Assembly (NCBI GenBank): GCA_016934985.1
Contig: JAFGRU010000026.1
Span: 1 to 64,000, forward strand
DNA: 64,000 nt
Source of the DNA: Deltaproteobacteria bacterium
GTDB lineage: Bacteria; Desulfobacterota; Desulfuromonadia; Desulfuromonadales; JAAYDE01
Direction of reading: 5' to 3'
Shown here: one piece after another, positions 17,129-25,547 of the stretch
How the letters are laid out: each line of letters begins with the position of its first letter
Numbering within the stretch: the first letter of the stretch is position 1
Position numbers and translations under genes: made by a program
Notes under the pieces: generated by a model
Told to the model about the DNA's origin: nothing
What the model saw: only the letters and a program-made list of their open reading frames with translations
The model's database searches: none

Positions 17129-17923
17129 CTATTTTAGCATAATAAAACCCATCTGCCGACCAGTGTTCCCACCATCACGGCGGTACGAGAAGAAAAGCTC
17201 GCGATGGGTGCAGGAACAGCAATCGGTTTTTGCAATGTGTTCCGCAGGGACCCCTTCCCCTTCCAACTGAAGAATACAACTTTTTCCAATATCCAGTTTC
17301 CAGCGCCCATAGGTCGCTTCCTCGGCAATTTTCTTCCAGGCATGCCCTTCCTTTTGAAAAGCATCGCGAACAACCCGGTCAACCTCATAACATTTTGGGG
17401 AAATTCCAGCTCCGACGGCACAATAGAGATCGGCCGGCAAAATTCCGAATATATTAACAAGGGCTTTGAGTACCTTACCAATCACGCCTCCGACTGCTCC
17501 GCGCCAGCCGACATGAGCGGCGGCAATCACTCCATTGGTCGGATCATAAAAAAGCACTGGATAGCAGTCGGCGACCAGAATCCCCAGCATTATTCCAGGC
17601 TGATTTGTAATAATCGCATCGCATTCAAGACTCAGAAAATGGAAAAGGTCCTGGTTAGGCTCATCGACAATCAGGACATCCGTGCCATGCACCTGATTTA
17701 CCGTCAGAAGTTTCCGAGGCGACATATCAAAAGCCCGGCAAAACGTCGAACGGTTGCCTTCTACGTTATGACGCTGATCGTCGGTTCCAAAACCCAGATT
17801 CAGGGAGTTGAAGGGAGGACGGCTCACTCCGCCGTTGCGGGTGCTGAACCCCGCACAAAGAGGAAACTTATCCGCCCATTCAGGCTTTAGATAAGCGATC
17901 TTGCCCTGTCGTGTTGAAACCAT
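17129..17923 (-). CDS. pgeF: YfiH/PgeF family purine nucleoside phosphorylase-like protein
   Basis: This is a DUF152 protein formerly called a laccase. Family members act as peptidoglycan-editing factor or as zinc-dependent adenosine/inosine phosphorylase. The zinc site residues are visible as His in NQVHGTDVL, Cys in LVADCYPVLFYD and His in AAAHVGWRGAVGG. Also typical are GISPKCYEVDRVV and the C-terminal CTHRELFFSYRRDGG. At 264 residues it is of family length. It follows rluD by 17 bases on the minus strand, an order common in bacteria. Confidence 0.9.
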   Translation of the reverse strand: MVSTRQGKIAYLKPEWADKFPLCAGFSTRNGGVSRPPFNSLNLGFGTDDQRHNVEGNRSTFCRAFDMSPRKLLTVNQVHGTDVLIVDEPNQDLFHFLSLECDAIITNQPGIMLGILVADCYPVLFYDPTNGVIAAAHVGWRGAVGGVIGKVLKALVNIFGILPADLYCAVGAGISPKCYEVDRVVRDAFQKEGHAWKKIAEEATYGRWKLDIGKSCILQLEGEGVPAEHIAKTDCCSCTHRELFFSYRRDGGNTGRQMGFIMLK

Positions 17924-17940
17924 TTTTTGAACCTCATGTT

Positions 17941-18948
17941 TTATTGCTGAGACATCAGATGAAACTGAAGCGATGGGGACTTAAGCCCGTATTTCAGGCA
18001 AAGATACTCCAAGATTTCCATTATATCCGGTGGGAGCGAACTTTCAAATTCAAGGAAGCTCCCTTTTTGCGGATGTTCAAAACCGAGAATCCGGGCATGC
18101 AGGGCCTGCCTCTCAAGCTTCAGAAGTAGTCCCCGGAGTTCAGCATCAGCCACCTGTTTCAACCACTTATTGCTGCCGTAAACCGGATCTCCCACAATCG
18201 GATGTCCAATTTGGGCAAAATGTACCCGGATTTGATGAGTACGACCTGTTTCGAGCCGCAATTCAACCAGAGAGAGGTGATCATCTTCAAAAAGCTGCAA
18301 CGTTTTCCAGTGGGTGACTGCCCGCCGTCCCGAGGACCGCAGAACCGTCATTTTTTTCCTTTCCCTCGGGTGGCGTCCGATAGGCCGATCGACAGTACCG
18401 GTTTTCTCCTTCACTAGCCCCTGTACGATGGCCAAATAACGTCTTTTTGCGGTATGCTCCTTGAATTGGCGGGATAATGCATTGTGAGTCGGTTCATCTT
18501 TGCTGACAACCAGAACGCCCGAAGTATCTTTATCCAGCCGGTGGACAATTCCCGGACGCAGTTCACCACCAATACCCGCAAGATCCTGACAGTGGTTTAG
18601 AAGAGCATTGACCAAAGTTCCGCTTGGGTGGCCCGGAGCAGGATGTACAACCATTCCGGCCGGTTTGTCAATAACAACCAGGTGGGAATCTTCGTAAAGA
18701 ATTTTCAGGGGAAGGGATTCAGGGACGGCAACAGCCGCAACCGGGGCAGGAATGGTGACGGTAAGAGTTTCGCCCCCTTTGAGTTTTTCCCCGGCTTTGG
18801 CTGGCTGTCCGTTAATGCGAACAAGCTGGTTTTCAATGAGTTTTTTTATCTGGGAACGAGAGATTTCCGGCAGGCAGGCGGCCAGAAAACAATCCAACCT
18901 CTCCGGAGGCCGCCCCGCTTCAAAAAAAAATTGACAATTTTGGGTCAT
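17941..18948 (-). CDS. rluD: ribosomal large subunit pseudouridine synthase RluD
   Basis: This RluA-family pseudouridine synthase is expected to modify helix 69 of 23S rRNA. An N-terminal S4 RNA-binding domain (RLDCFLAACLPEISRSQIKKLI ... VRINGQPAKAGEKLKGGE) precedes the catalytic domain. The catalytic Asp is in VHRLDKDTSGVLVV, followed by RTHQIRVHFAQIGHPIVGD. Length, 335 residues, matches RluD and is longer than RluA or RluC. It lies in a minus-strand cluster with pgeF downstream and a small unknown gene four bases upstream. Confidence 0.9.
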   Translation of the reverse strand: MTQNCQFFFEAGRPPERLDCFLAACLPEISRSQIKKLIENQLVRINGQPAKAGEKLKGGETLTVTIPAPVAAVAVPESLPLKILYEDSHLVVIDKPAGMVVHPAPGHPSGTLVNALLNHCQDLAGIGGELRPGIVHRLDKDTSGVLVVSKDEPTHNALSRQFKEHTAKRRYLAIVQGLVKEKTGTVDRPIGRHPRERKKMTVLRSSGRRAVTHWKTLQLFEDDHLSLVELRLETGRTHQIRVHFAQIGHPIVGDPVYGSNKWLKQVADAELRGLLLKLERQALHARILGFEHPQKGSFLEFESSLPPDIMEILEYLCLKYGLKSPSLQFHLMSQQ

Positions 18949-18951
18949 CCG

Positions 18952-19221
18952 TTACCAGATAGGACTTTCTATAACCCCCGCCTGTTTGATCATTACATCT
19001 ACGATCGCCCGATCGTAGAGATGCTCGCGGTCGGGGATATCTGAAGAGACACGACTGAAAAAATGTTCTTTCCCCTCTATCAGTTCTTCATTTAACAGGT
19101 CGAAAATACTGTCGTTTTTTATCCCTTCCTGCACTTTGTCCTGATTGTAAAGAGCAATATCAGAGACAATTGCTCTGGCCAGTCGGAACGCAAGCTCAGG
19201 ATTGTTAACAAGCCTAGCCAT
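18952..19221 (-). CDS. small acidic protein of unknown function
   Basis: The 89-residue soluble protein begins MARLVNNPELAFRLARAIVS and continues DIALYNQDKVQEGIKNDSIF, then EHFFSRVSSDIPDREHLYDRAI. It is predicted to be mostly helical, with no Cys, signal peptide or membrane segment. I do not recognise a named domain. Spacing of only three bases to rluD suggests they are co-translated, and good codon bias and a GGAGGT-like sequence before the ATG argue that it is a genuine gene. Confidence 0.75.
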   Translation of the reverse strand: MARLVNNPELAFRLARAIVSDIALYNQDKVQEGIKNDSIFDLLNEELIEGKEHFFSRVSSDIPDREHLYDRAIVDVMIKQAGVIESPIW

Positions 19222-19285
19222 ACAACCTCCAATTAATGAGATTATTTACAGTTGCATTTTTTCATTCAAATTACATACCGACCAG

Positions 19286-20704
19286 TCAAGGCTTACTAAC
19301 GGGAAAGGCCAAATAAAGGGTGGTACTACCCCTTTTCAGCAAGATTGAAACAGTACCAGAATTATTCTTATAAGCGTCCTCGAAATCCTTCAAGGTTTCA
19401 AGTTTTTTCTTGTTCAGAGCCAGGAGGATATCACCTTCACGAACACCAAAGGACGCCGCAGGGCTTTCAGGGTCGATGTCCGAAACAACCAATCCGGACC
19501 TTTTTTCATGAGGAACCAAGGTCATTCCCAAATGAAAGCTTTTCAACGTAGAATTGGAAGCCTCAGAAATATCGCCCCGGTTTGCAATTTTAACCTTGAG
19601 GTTTTTGCTGGCCCCCTGGCGCCAAACAACCAGCAGAACTTCTTTTCCCGCAGGAATGTTAGCCACCAGCAGCTTGAACTCACCCACGTCGGCCACCGCT
19701 TTTCCGTCAATGGAGAGAATAATATCGCCCCTCAGCACACCTGCTTCTTTGGCGGGAGAATTCGAAATAATGCCACTGACCAGGACACCCTGTTTTTTTT
19801 CAATCCCAAAGGAACTGGCCAGGTCCACGGTCAGAGCCTGAATTCTCACCCCCAGCCAGCCTCGCTCAACCTTACCGTTGGCAATAAGCTGATCAGCAAT
19901 CAGCCTGGCCAGATTGATAGGGATAGCAAAACCGATTCCCTGACCGGAAGCGACAATGGCCGTGTTGATCCCGACAACTTCGCCATAAATATTTACCAGG
20001 GGGCCACCCGAGTTCCCAGGGTTGATGGAGGCATCAGTCTGGATAAAATCCTCATACTCTTCAATCCCCATATTGGAACGCTTGGTAGCTGAAATTACCC
20101 CGACGGTCAGGGTGCCCTCCAGGCCGAAAGGATTGCCAATGGCCAATGCCCACTGGCCGACCTGCAAGCGGTCGGAATCCCCAAGCACCACAGGTGCCGG
20201 AAAGGATTCATCGATATCGATTTTCAATACCGCCACATCGGTGCGCGTATCGAAACCAACCACGGTGCCGTGGTAAATTTTCTGATTCGCCAGTTTGACC
20301 CTGATCTCTTCGGCACCCTGAAACACATGGGTATTGGTGAGGATGTGACCTTCCCTGCTGATAATAAACCCGGAGCCAAGGCTCTGTTCCTGCCGTTCAG
20401 GGGGGCGCCGACGGTCTTTGAAAAGATCCCCGAAAAACTCGTCAAACAGCTTCCCGAATTGATCGGTTTTTACCTTCCTGGCTGCGCGGATATTGACCAC
20501 TGACGGAATCACTCGCTGGGAGACTTCAACAAAAGCCTTCTGCGTCTCCAGAAGCTCCATGGCTGGTTTAAGGACCGGCTTTTCAGCCAGGGCATTATTT
20601 TGGGGCCGCTCTTGGGGAACCGTTTCCTGGCGACAGGCGCCAACAGCAAACATCATCAGAAAAAACAACAAGATGCTGAAGAGACAGCGAAAAAAGGTTT
20701 TCAT
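19286..20704 (-). CDS. Do/HtrA family serine protease with lipoprotein signal
   Basis: This is a periplasmic trypsin-like protease with two PDZ domains, of the DegP/DegQ type, for degradation of misfolded envelope proteins. The triad is His126 (ILTNTHVF), Asp156 (RTDVAVLKID) and Ser232 (NPGNSGGPLV). PDZ1 starts near WLGVRIQALTVDLASSFGIE and PDZ2 near HLGMTLVPHEKRSGLVVSDI. From ATG 20702-20704 the signal ends in VGAC with Cys24, so the enzyme may be lipid-anchored where classical DegP is soluble. The frame extends 18 codons further up, but this start gives a proper signal. It is divergent from elbB. Confidence 0.9.
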   Translation of the reverse strand: MKTFFRCLFSILLFFLMMFAVGACRQETVPQERPQNNALAEKPVLKPAMELLETQKAFVEVSQRVIPSVVNIRAARKVKTDQFGKLFDEFFGDLFKDRRRPPERQEQSLGSGFIISREGHILTNTHVFQGAEEIRVKLANQKIYHGTVVGFDTRTDVAVLKIDIDESFPAPVVLGDSDRLQVGQWALAIGNPFGLEGTLTVGVISATKRSNMGIEEYEDFIQTDASINPGNSGGPLVNIYGEVVGINTAIVASGQGIGFAIPINLARLIADQLIANGKVERGWLGVRIQALTVDLASSFGIEKKQGVLVSGIISNSPAKEAGVLRGDIILSIDGKAVADVGEFKLLVANIPAGKEVLLVVWRQGASKNLKVKIANRGDISEASNSTLKSFHLGMTLVPHEKRSGLVVSDIDPESPAASFGVREGDILLALNKKKLETLKDFEDAYKNNSGTVSILLKRGSTTLYLAFPVSKP

Positions 20705-20807
20705 GATAAACGACCCATAAATAAAAGATGTCCAAATCTTAAATCGAAAGCGCTTCAAGTGTCAAACAAAGCAGCTTCGGACAATTCCCGGCGGGATAAA
20801 AAATGAT

Positions 20808-20835
20808 TTGATCTTGGGGCCATTGGGTTTATATT
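20808..20835 (+). promoter_or_regulatory. sigma-70 type promoter of elbB
   Basis: TTGATC (20808-20813) and TATATT (20830-20835) are separated by 16 bases. They lie about 50 bases before the elbB start and point away from htrA. Confidence 0.5.
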
Positions 20836-20889
20836 TCTAGGAACTGAATTTATTGGAATAAACACATTATTATCAAAAGGAGGCTGAAC

Positions 20890-21579
20890 ATGACGAAAAA
20901 TATAGGGGTCATTCTTTCAGGCTGCGGGGTCTACGATGGCACAGAAATCCACGAGGCGGTCATTACTCTGCTGGCTTTGGACCGGGCCAAGGTCAACACC
21001 ATCATCATGGCCCCAAACATGAACCAAAAGCATGTGATCAATCATCTGACCGGCGAAGTAAGTGAAGGAGAAACCCGCAACGTGCTTGTCGAATCCGCCA
21101 GAATCGCCCGTGGGCAGATTAAGGATATCAAAGATGTGAAGGCGGACGATCTCGACGGTCTGGTTATTCCGGGCGGTTTTGGGGCGGCAAAAAATTTAAC
21201 CACCTTTGCTGACGACGAAATGAACTGCCAAATTCACCGGGAAGTGCGCCGCCTGGTCAAGACCATGGTCGTGCAGATGAAACCCATTGCTGCCCTCTGC
21301 ATTGCTCCGGTAGTACTTACCAAAATCCTTGGCGATGAGCAAATAAGCCACGAAATCACTATCGGAAACGACAAAAGTATTTATCAAACCCTTGAAATGA
21401 TGGGCTCCACCCACAAAGAATGTGCGGTGGACCGGGTTGTGGTCGACACCCATAACAAGTTGATTACTACCCCCGCCTACATGCTTGCGAACAGTATCAG
21501 TGAGGCGGCAGCCGGCATTGAAGATGCTATTGAACGCCTGGTCGATCTTGTCAATGAACCACCGTCATATCGATGGTAA
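20890..21579 (+). CDS. elbB: isoprenoid biosynthesis glyoxalase ElbB
   Basis: This is a DJ-1/PfpI-fold protein of the ElbB group, linked in E. coli to isoprenoid production and shown to have glyoxalase activity. Visible features are the N-terminal IGVILSGCGVYDGTEIHEAV, the VIPGGFGAAKNL turn before the nucleophile elbow, and IAALCIAPVVL with the Cys (family CIAP motif). The C-terminal NKLITTPAYMLANSISEAAAGI is also typical. A perfect AAGGAGG lies seven bases before the ATG. At 229 residues it is slightly longer than E. coli ElbB. It is monocistronic between a good promoter and a strong terminator. Confidence 0.9.
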   Translation: MTKNIGVILSGCGVYDGTEIHEAVITLLALDRAKVNTIIMAPNMNQKHVINHLTGEVSEGETRNVLVESARIARGQIKDIKDVKADDLDGLVIPGGFGAAKNLTTFADDEMNCQIHREVRRLVKTMVVQMKPIAALCIAPVVLTKILGDEQISHEITIGNDKSIYQTLEMMGSTHKECAVDRVVVDTHNKLITTPAYMLANSISEAAAGIEDAIERLVDLVNEPPSYRW

Positions 21580-21667
21580 TAAAAGCGCGGCACACCACCC
21601 TATTACAAACAAAGACGGTGGCAACTAACATTAGCTTTCCCTAAGTAATTTTTATTTCATACAATCC

Positions 21668-21717
21668 AAAGCTCGGCAATCTTTGCAATGTTTTCCAAAA
21701 GATTGCCGGGCTTTTTT
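21668..21717 (+). terminator. Rho-independent terminator behind elbB
   Basis: AAAGCTCGGCAATCTTT (21668-21684) pairs with AAAGATTGCCGGGCTTT (21698-21714) and is followed by more T residues. The long stem with one mismatch separates elbB from leuB. Confidence 0.85.
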
Positions 21718-21727
21718 GCGAAATGAT

Positions 21728-21756
21728 TTGACAAAACACCTTTCTCTGAATAGCCT
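21728..21756 (+). promoter_or_regulatory. candidate promoter of leuB
   Basis: A perfect -35 TTGACA (21728-21733) is followed after 17 bases by TAGCCT (21751-21756), a weak -10. It lies about 50 bases before leuB. No leader peptide rich in leucine codons or attenuator was found. Confidence 0.45.
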
Positions 21757-21809
21757 AAGAGTTTCCAAAATTGTCGCATACTTAATACCTATAAAGGAGT
21801 GTTTTCGAT

Positions 21810-22898
21810 ATGGCACAGAAACATGATATTGCAGTCCTGCCGGGCGACGGTATCGGACCTGAAGTAATGATTGAAGCCCTCAAGGTGTTGGACCTGGTGG
21901 AAAAAGAATATGATGTGACGTTTGTTCGCACTTTCGGCAACCTCGGCGGAGTTGCTATTGATGAGGAAGGCAAAGCTCTTCCGCAAACGACTATCGACCT
22001 CTGCCGCGCTTCGGAAGCCGTGCTTCTCGGCAGCGTTGGCGGCCCCAAGTGGGAGCATCTGCCCCCCATGGAACAGCCGGAAAGAGGGGGGCTACTGCCG
22101 CTGAGGAAACTTTTCGGCCTCTACGCCAACCTCCGCCCGGCCATTATTTTCCCTTCCCTGGTGGAAGCTTCGGTCCTGAAAAAGGAGATTATCGGCGACG
22201 GAATGGACATCCTCGTCATCCGTGAACTGACGGGCGGTCTCTATATGTCACAACCCAAAGGGATTGAAGGAACGGCCCCCGATAGAGAAGGGATCGACAC
22301 CCTTCGCTATAGCGAAGCGGAAATCAAAAGAATCGGCCACGTGGCTTTCCAAGCCGCCATGAAACGCCAGAAAAAACTGACCTCCGTGGATAAGGCCAAT
22401 GTTCTCGCTTCCTCGGTATTGTGGCGGGAAATCATGATCAGCCTTTCCGCCGAGTACCCCGAGGTTGAACTCAGCCACATGTACGTTGACAACGCCTCCA
22501 TGCAGTTGGTGCGCAACCCCAAGCAGTTTGATGTGCTGCTGACAGAAAACATGTTCGGCGACATCCTTTCCGACGAAGCCTCGGCGCTGACCGGCTCTTT
22601 GGGCATGGTACCCTCTGCGTCCCTGGCCGAGGGCAGTTTCGGCGTCTACGAACCTGCGGGAGGGACTGCCCCGGACATCGCCGGCCAGGGCATTGCTAAC
22701 CCCATTGCCCAGGTTCTTTCAATGGCGCTGATGCTGCGCTTCTCCTTCAACATGATCGAAGCGGCCGACCGCGTCGACGCAGCAGTCGAAAAAGCCCTGG
22801 AGGCCGGTTACCGCACAGGCGACATCTTCTTCGGTAATCCCGGAGAGAAAAAGGTGTCCACCTCAGCTATGGGCGATGCCATTGCAGCAAATTTTTAG
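21810..22898 (+). CDS. leuB: 3-isopropylmalate dehydrogenase
   Basis: LeuB oxidatively decarboxylates 3-isopropylmalate to 2-oxoisocaproate with NAD in leucine biosynthesis. The N-terminal IAVLPGDGIGPEVMIEALKVL, the substrate-binding RELTGGLYMSQPKG (LeuB type, not isocitrate dehydrogenase) and the metal/NAD block LLTENMFGDILSDEASALTGSLGMVPSASL are diagnostic, as is EPAGGTAPDIAGQGIANP. Length is 362 residues. AAAGGAG lies 11 bases before the ATG. leuA, leuC and leuD are not adjacent; the downstream partner is asd, 29 bases on, as in several Desulfuromonadia. Confidence 0.97.
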   Translation: MAQKHDIAVLPGDGIGPEVMIEALKVLDLVEKEYDVTFVRTFGNLGGVAIDEEGKALPQTTIDLCRASEAVLLGSVGGPKWEHLPPMEQPERGGLLPLRKLFGLYANLRPAIIFPSLVEASVLKKEIIGDGMDILVIRELTGGLYMSQPKGIEGTAPDREGIDTLRYSEAEIKRIGHVAFQAAMKRQKKLTSVDKANVLASSVLWREIMISLSAEYPEVELSHMYVDNASMQLVRNPKQFDVLLTENMFGDILSDEASALTGSLGMVPSASLAEGSFGVYEPAGGTAPDIAGQGIANPIAQVLSMALMLRFSFNMIEAADRVDAAVEKALEAGYRTGDIFFGNPGEKKVSTSAMGDAIAANF

Positions 22899-22927
22899 AC
22901 TATTTTAGATTTCAGGGGGCAGATCGC

Positions 22928-23947
22928 ATGTCGAGAAATTTTAATGTAGCGGTTGTCGGTGCCACAGGCGCAGTCGGCAACGAAATGATCCGGATCCTCG
23001 AAGAACGTGATTTCCCGGTTCAGGAACTGCGTCTTTTGGCGTCCGAACGCTCAGAAGGAAAACTTCTGGATTTCAAGGGTAAGCCGGTTGTGGTCCAGAA
23101 GTTGACCAAAGACTCTTTCCAAGGTATAGATATCGCCCTGTTCAGTGCAGGTGGTGGTCGCAGCCTCGAATTCTGTCCGGCCGCTGCAGCCAGTGGGGCG
23201 GTCTGCGTCGACAACTCCAGCGCCTGGCGCATGGACCCGGAAGTGCCGCTGGTCGTTCCCGAGGTCAACCCGGATGACGTCGCCAAATATACGAAGAAAG
23301 GGATCATCGCCAACCCCAATTGCTCCACCATTCAGATGGTTATTGCTCTAAAACCCCTGCACGACTTCGCGGGCATCAAACGGGTGGTGGTTTCGACCTA
23401 CCAGGCGGTTTCCGGCAGCGGCCAGAAAGCCATTGACGAGCTTCGAATTCAAACCGGCGAACTCCTCAACGGCCGCCCAGCGAAAAACGAAGTGTACCCT
23501 CATCAGATCGCTTTCAACTGCCTTCCTCATATCGATGTCTTCCTTGACAACGGCTATACCAAGGAAGAAATAAAAATGGTTAACGAAACAAAAAAAATTA
23601 TGGGGGACGACAACATTCAGGTCACAGCGACCACGGTCCGGGTCCCGGTCTTTTTTGGCCACAGCGAATCCGTCAACGTGGAAACCGGGAAAAAGATCAG
23701 CGTCGAAAAAGCTCGGGAACTCCTCTCCAGCTTCCCCGGCCTCAAAGTTCTTGACGACCCGAGCGCCAATGTCTACCCCATGCCCATCGATGCCGCCGGA
23801 CAGGATTTGACATACGTGGGCCGTATCCGTGAGGACGAGACCATTGAAAACGGTCTGAATTTGTGGGTTGTAGCGGATAACCTGCGCAAGGGCGCTGCAA
23901 CCAACGCCGTTCAAATCGCGGAAATACTGGCTGAGAAATACCTTTAA
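22928..23947 (+). CDS. asd: aspartate-semialdehyde dehydrogenase
   Basis: Asd reduces aspartyl phosphate to aspartate semialdehyde with NADPH, at the branch to Lys/diaminopimelate, Met and Thr. The N-terminal VAVVGATGAVGNEMIRILEE is the nucleotide-binding motif, the catalytic Cys is in IIANPNCSTIQMV, and the active-site His lies in TTVRVPVFFGHSESVNVE. The length of 339 residues fits the shorter bacterial form. It is co-transcribed with leuB and ends at a strong terminator. Confidence 0.97.
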   Translation: MSRNFNVAVVGATGAVGNEMIRILEERDFPVQELRLLASERSEGKLLDFKGKPVVVQKLTKDSFQGIDIALFSAGGGRSLEFCPAAAASGAVCVDNSSAWRMDPEVPLVVPEVNPDDVAKYTKKGIIANPNCSTIQMVIALKPLHDFAGIKRVVVSTYQAVSGSGQKAIDELRIQTGELLNGRPAKNEVYPHQIAFNCLPHIDVFLDNGYTKEEIKMVNETKKIMGDDNIQVTATTVRVPVFFGHSESVNVETGKKISVEKARELLSSFPGLKVLDDPSANVYPMPIDAAGQDLTYVGRIREDETIENGLNLWVVADNLRKGAATNAVQIAEILAEKYL

Positions 23948-23972
23948 TTGCGGACTATTGAGGACATAAGAC

Positions 23973-24002
23973 AAAAAAGGGGCTGCCAGGCCCCTTTTTT
24001 TC
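23973..24002 (+). terminator. Rho-independent terminator behind asd
   Basis: AAAAAAGGGGC and GCCCCTTTTTT form an 11-bp stem around a short loop and run into TTTTTTT. It lies 25 bases after the asd stop and just before the ecfT start. As a near-perfect palindrome it can act on either strand. Confidence 0.85.
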
Positions 24003-24018
24003 TCACGGACTATACTGC

Positions 24019-24816
24019 ATGAGCCTTCTTGATGACATCACCCTCGGCCGCTTTTATCCCCGGGATTCCATTCTTCACCGTCTCGATCCACGGGTGAAGC
24101 TGGCCGTTCTTCCCCTCTTTGTTATTGCTTCTTTTTCCGGCTCAACTTTTTCCCTGCAGTTGCTTCTTGGAGGTACCGCCTTTCTGCTGATCTGCCTGGC
24201 CAGAATTTCCTTTAAAGTCTGGTGGCGCGGCATCTGGATCTTTCGCTGGCTGTTTTTGTTTACTCTTCTCCTGCACCTTCTCCTCTCGCCGGGGAGAACC
24301 CTCCTGGGACTGACCTGGCTGTCACGGGACGGCTTGCTGCAAGGGGTGCTGGTCTGCCTTCAGCTCACTCTGGCGGTAACCTTTTCTTCGTTAATCACAT
24401 TGACCACTCCGCCTTCGCATATTGCCTCCGCCCTGTTGAGCTTTCTTTCTCCCTTAAGCCGCATCGGCGTGCCGGCAAAAAAAATTGCTTTCCTGTTTCG
24501 CCTGGTACTGGACTTTATCCCGGTATTGAGGGAGGAGGGTAAGGACCTGATTCTGGAATGTGGCTACATCAGAAACAGGGATGATCACATTTTTCAAGCC
24601 GTCCAAAAAAAAATCCAGGTGTTGCGCAAAATAACCCCGCTGCTTCTTCACCGTCTGGTTGAACGGGCCGACAAAATGGCCCTGGCTTACGCTCAGGGGG
24701 AGATTAGCACCGAGTTGGAGGAGCCCCTCGCACCTCTGACCGAGAATCGGGACAATGTCATCGCCCTGATTCTCGGGTTGCTCTTTCTGGCCCTGTTTTT
24801 CATCGGAATGTCATGA
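24019..24816 (+). CDS. EcfT-like transmembrane component of an energy-coupling factor transporter
   Basis: This 265-residue membrane protein of the CbiQ/EcfT family normally joins ABC ATPases to a substrate-binding S component for vitamin or metal uptake. The N-terminal IPGDSILHRLDPRVKL-type motif (here YPRDSILHRLDPRVKLAVLP) is clear, with about five membrane segments. The two Ala-Arg-Gly coupling motifs of the long cytoplasmic helices are altered: the first region reads ECGYIRN and the last AYAQGE. No ECF ATPase or S-component gene lies nearby, so it must share ATPases encoded elsewhere or have drifted in function. Its stop overlaps truA as ATGA. Substrate unknown. Confidence 0.75.
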   Translation: MSLLDDITLGRFYPRDSILHRLDPRVKLAVLPLFVIASFSGSTFSLQLLLGGTAFLLICLARISFKVWWRGIWIFRWLFLFTLLLHLLLSPGRTLLGLTWLSRDGLLQGVLVCLQLTLAVTFSSLITLTTPPSHIASALLSFLSPLSRIGVPAKKIAFLFRLVLDFIPVLREEGKDLILECGYIRNRDDHIFQAVQKKIQVLRKITPLLLHRLVERADKMALAYAQGEISTELEEPLAPLTENRDNVIALILGLLFLALFFIGMS

Positions 24817-25547
24817 AGACCGTCAAACTGACCATTGAATACGTCGGAACCCGCTACTCAGGCTGGCAGATCCAGGAAAACGGTATTTCCGTCCAACAGG
24901 AAATGGAAACGGCCCTGGCCGCTGTTCTCGGCGGAAAAGTGCGCATCGTTTCTTCCGGACGCACCGATGCAGGCGTTCATGCCCGCGGCATGGTGGCCCA
25001 TTTCCGTACGGAGCGGGACCTCCCATTATCCGCCTTCCGGGAGGGGGTCAACCGTCACCTGCCGCGGGATATCGCCGTACAGAAAGCGGAGTTCGCGACG
25101 CCCGATTTCCATGCCCGCCATAATGCCAAGGGCAAGTGGTATCGCTATTCCATTCTCCAGGCGCCGGTTCCCTCGCCCCTGGTCTGGCCGTTTTCCTGGC
25201 ACATCCGGGCTCCACTCGACAACGAAACCATGGCCAAGGCGGCTAAAGCCTTTATCGGTCGCCATGATTTCACCGGTTTCCGCTCTGCCTATTGCGATGC
25301 CAAAACCACTGTCAAAGAAATTTTCTCCATTTCAGTAAACCGGGAGGAAAGAATGCTCATTATTGATGTAAGGGGCGACGGATTTCTTAGAAACATGGTG
25401 CGCAGAATGGTCGGAATCCTGGTGGAAATCGGTCTGGAGAAAAAGTCGCCCTCGGAAATCGAAACCATTTTGGCGCACGGCAATGAAACCCCGGCCAGCC
25501 TGACGGCCCCACCTCAGGGTCTCTGCCTGATGGAGGTCTGGTATTGA
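24813..25547 (+). CDS. truA: tRNA pseudouridine(38-40) synthase TruA
   Basis: TruA converts uridines 38-40 in the tRNA anticodon arm to pseudouridine. The N-terminal LTIEYVGTRYSGWQIQENGIS and the catalytic Asp in VSSGRTDAGVHARGMVAHF are diagnostic. The C-terminal GDGFLRNMVRRMVGILVEIG is also conserved. At 244 residues it is of usual length. The ATG overlaps the ecfT stop as ATGA, and its own TGA overlaps the TTG start of the next gene, so three genes are translationally coupled. Confidence 0.96.
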   Translation: MKTVKLTIEYVGTRYSGWQIQENGISVQQEMETALAAVLGGKVRIVSSGRTDAGVHARGMVAHFRTERDLPLSAFREGVNRHLPRDIAVQKAEFATPDFHARHNAKGKWYRYSILQAPVPSPLVWPFSWHIRAPLDNETMAKAAKAFIGRHDFTGFRSAYCDAKTTVKEIFSISVNREERMLIIDVRGDGFLRNMVRRMVGILVEIGLEKKSPSEIETILAHGNETPASLTAPPQGLCLMEVWY

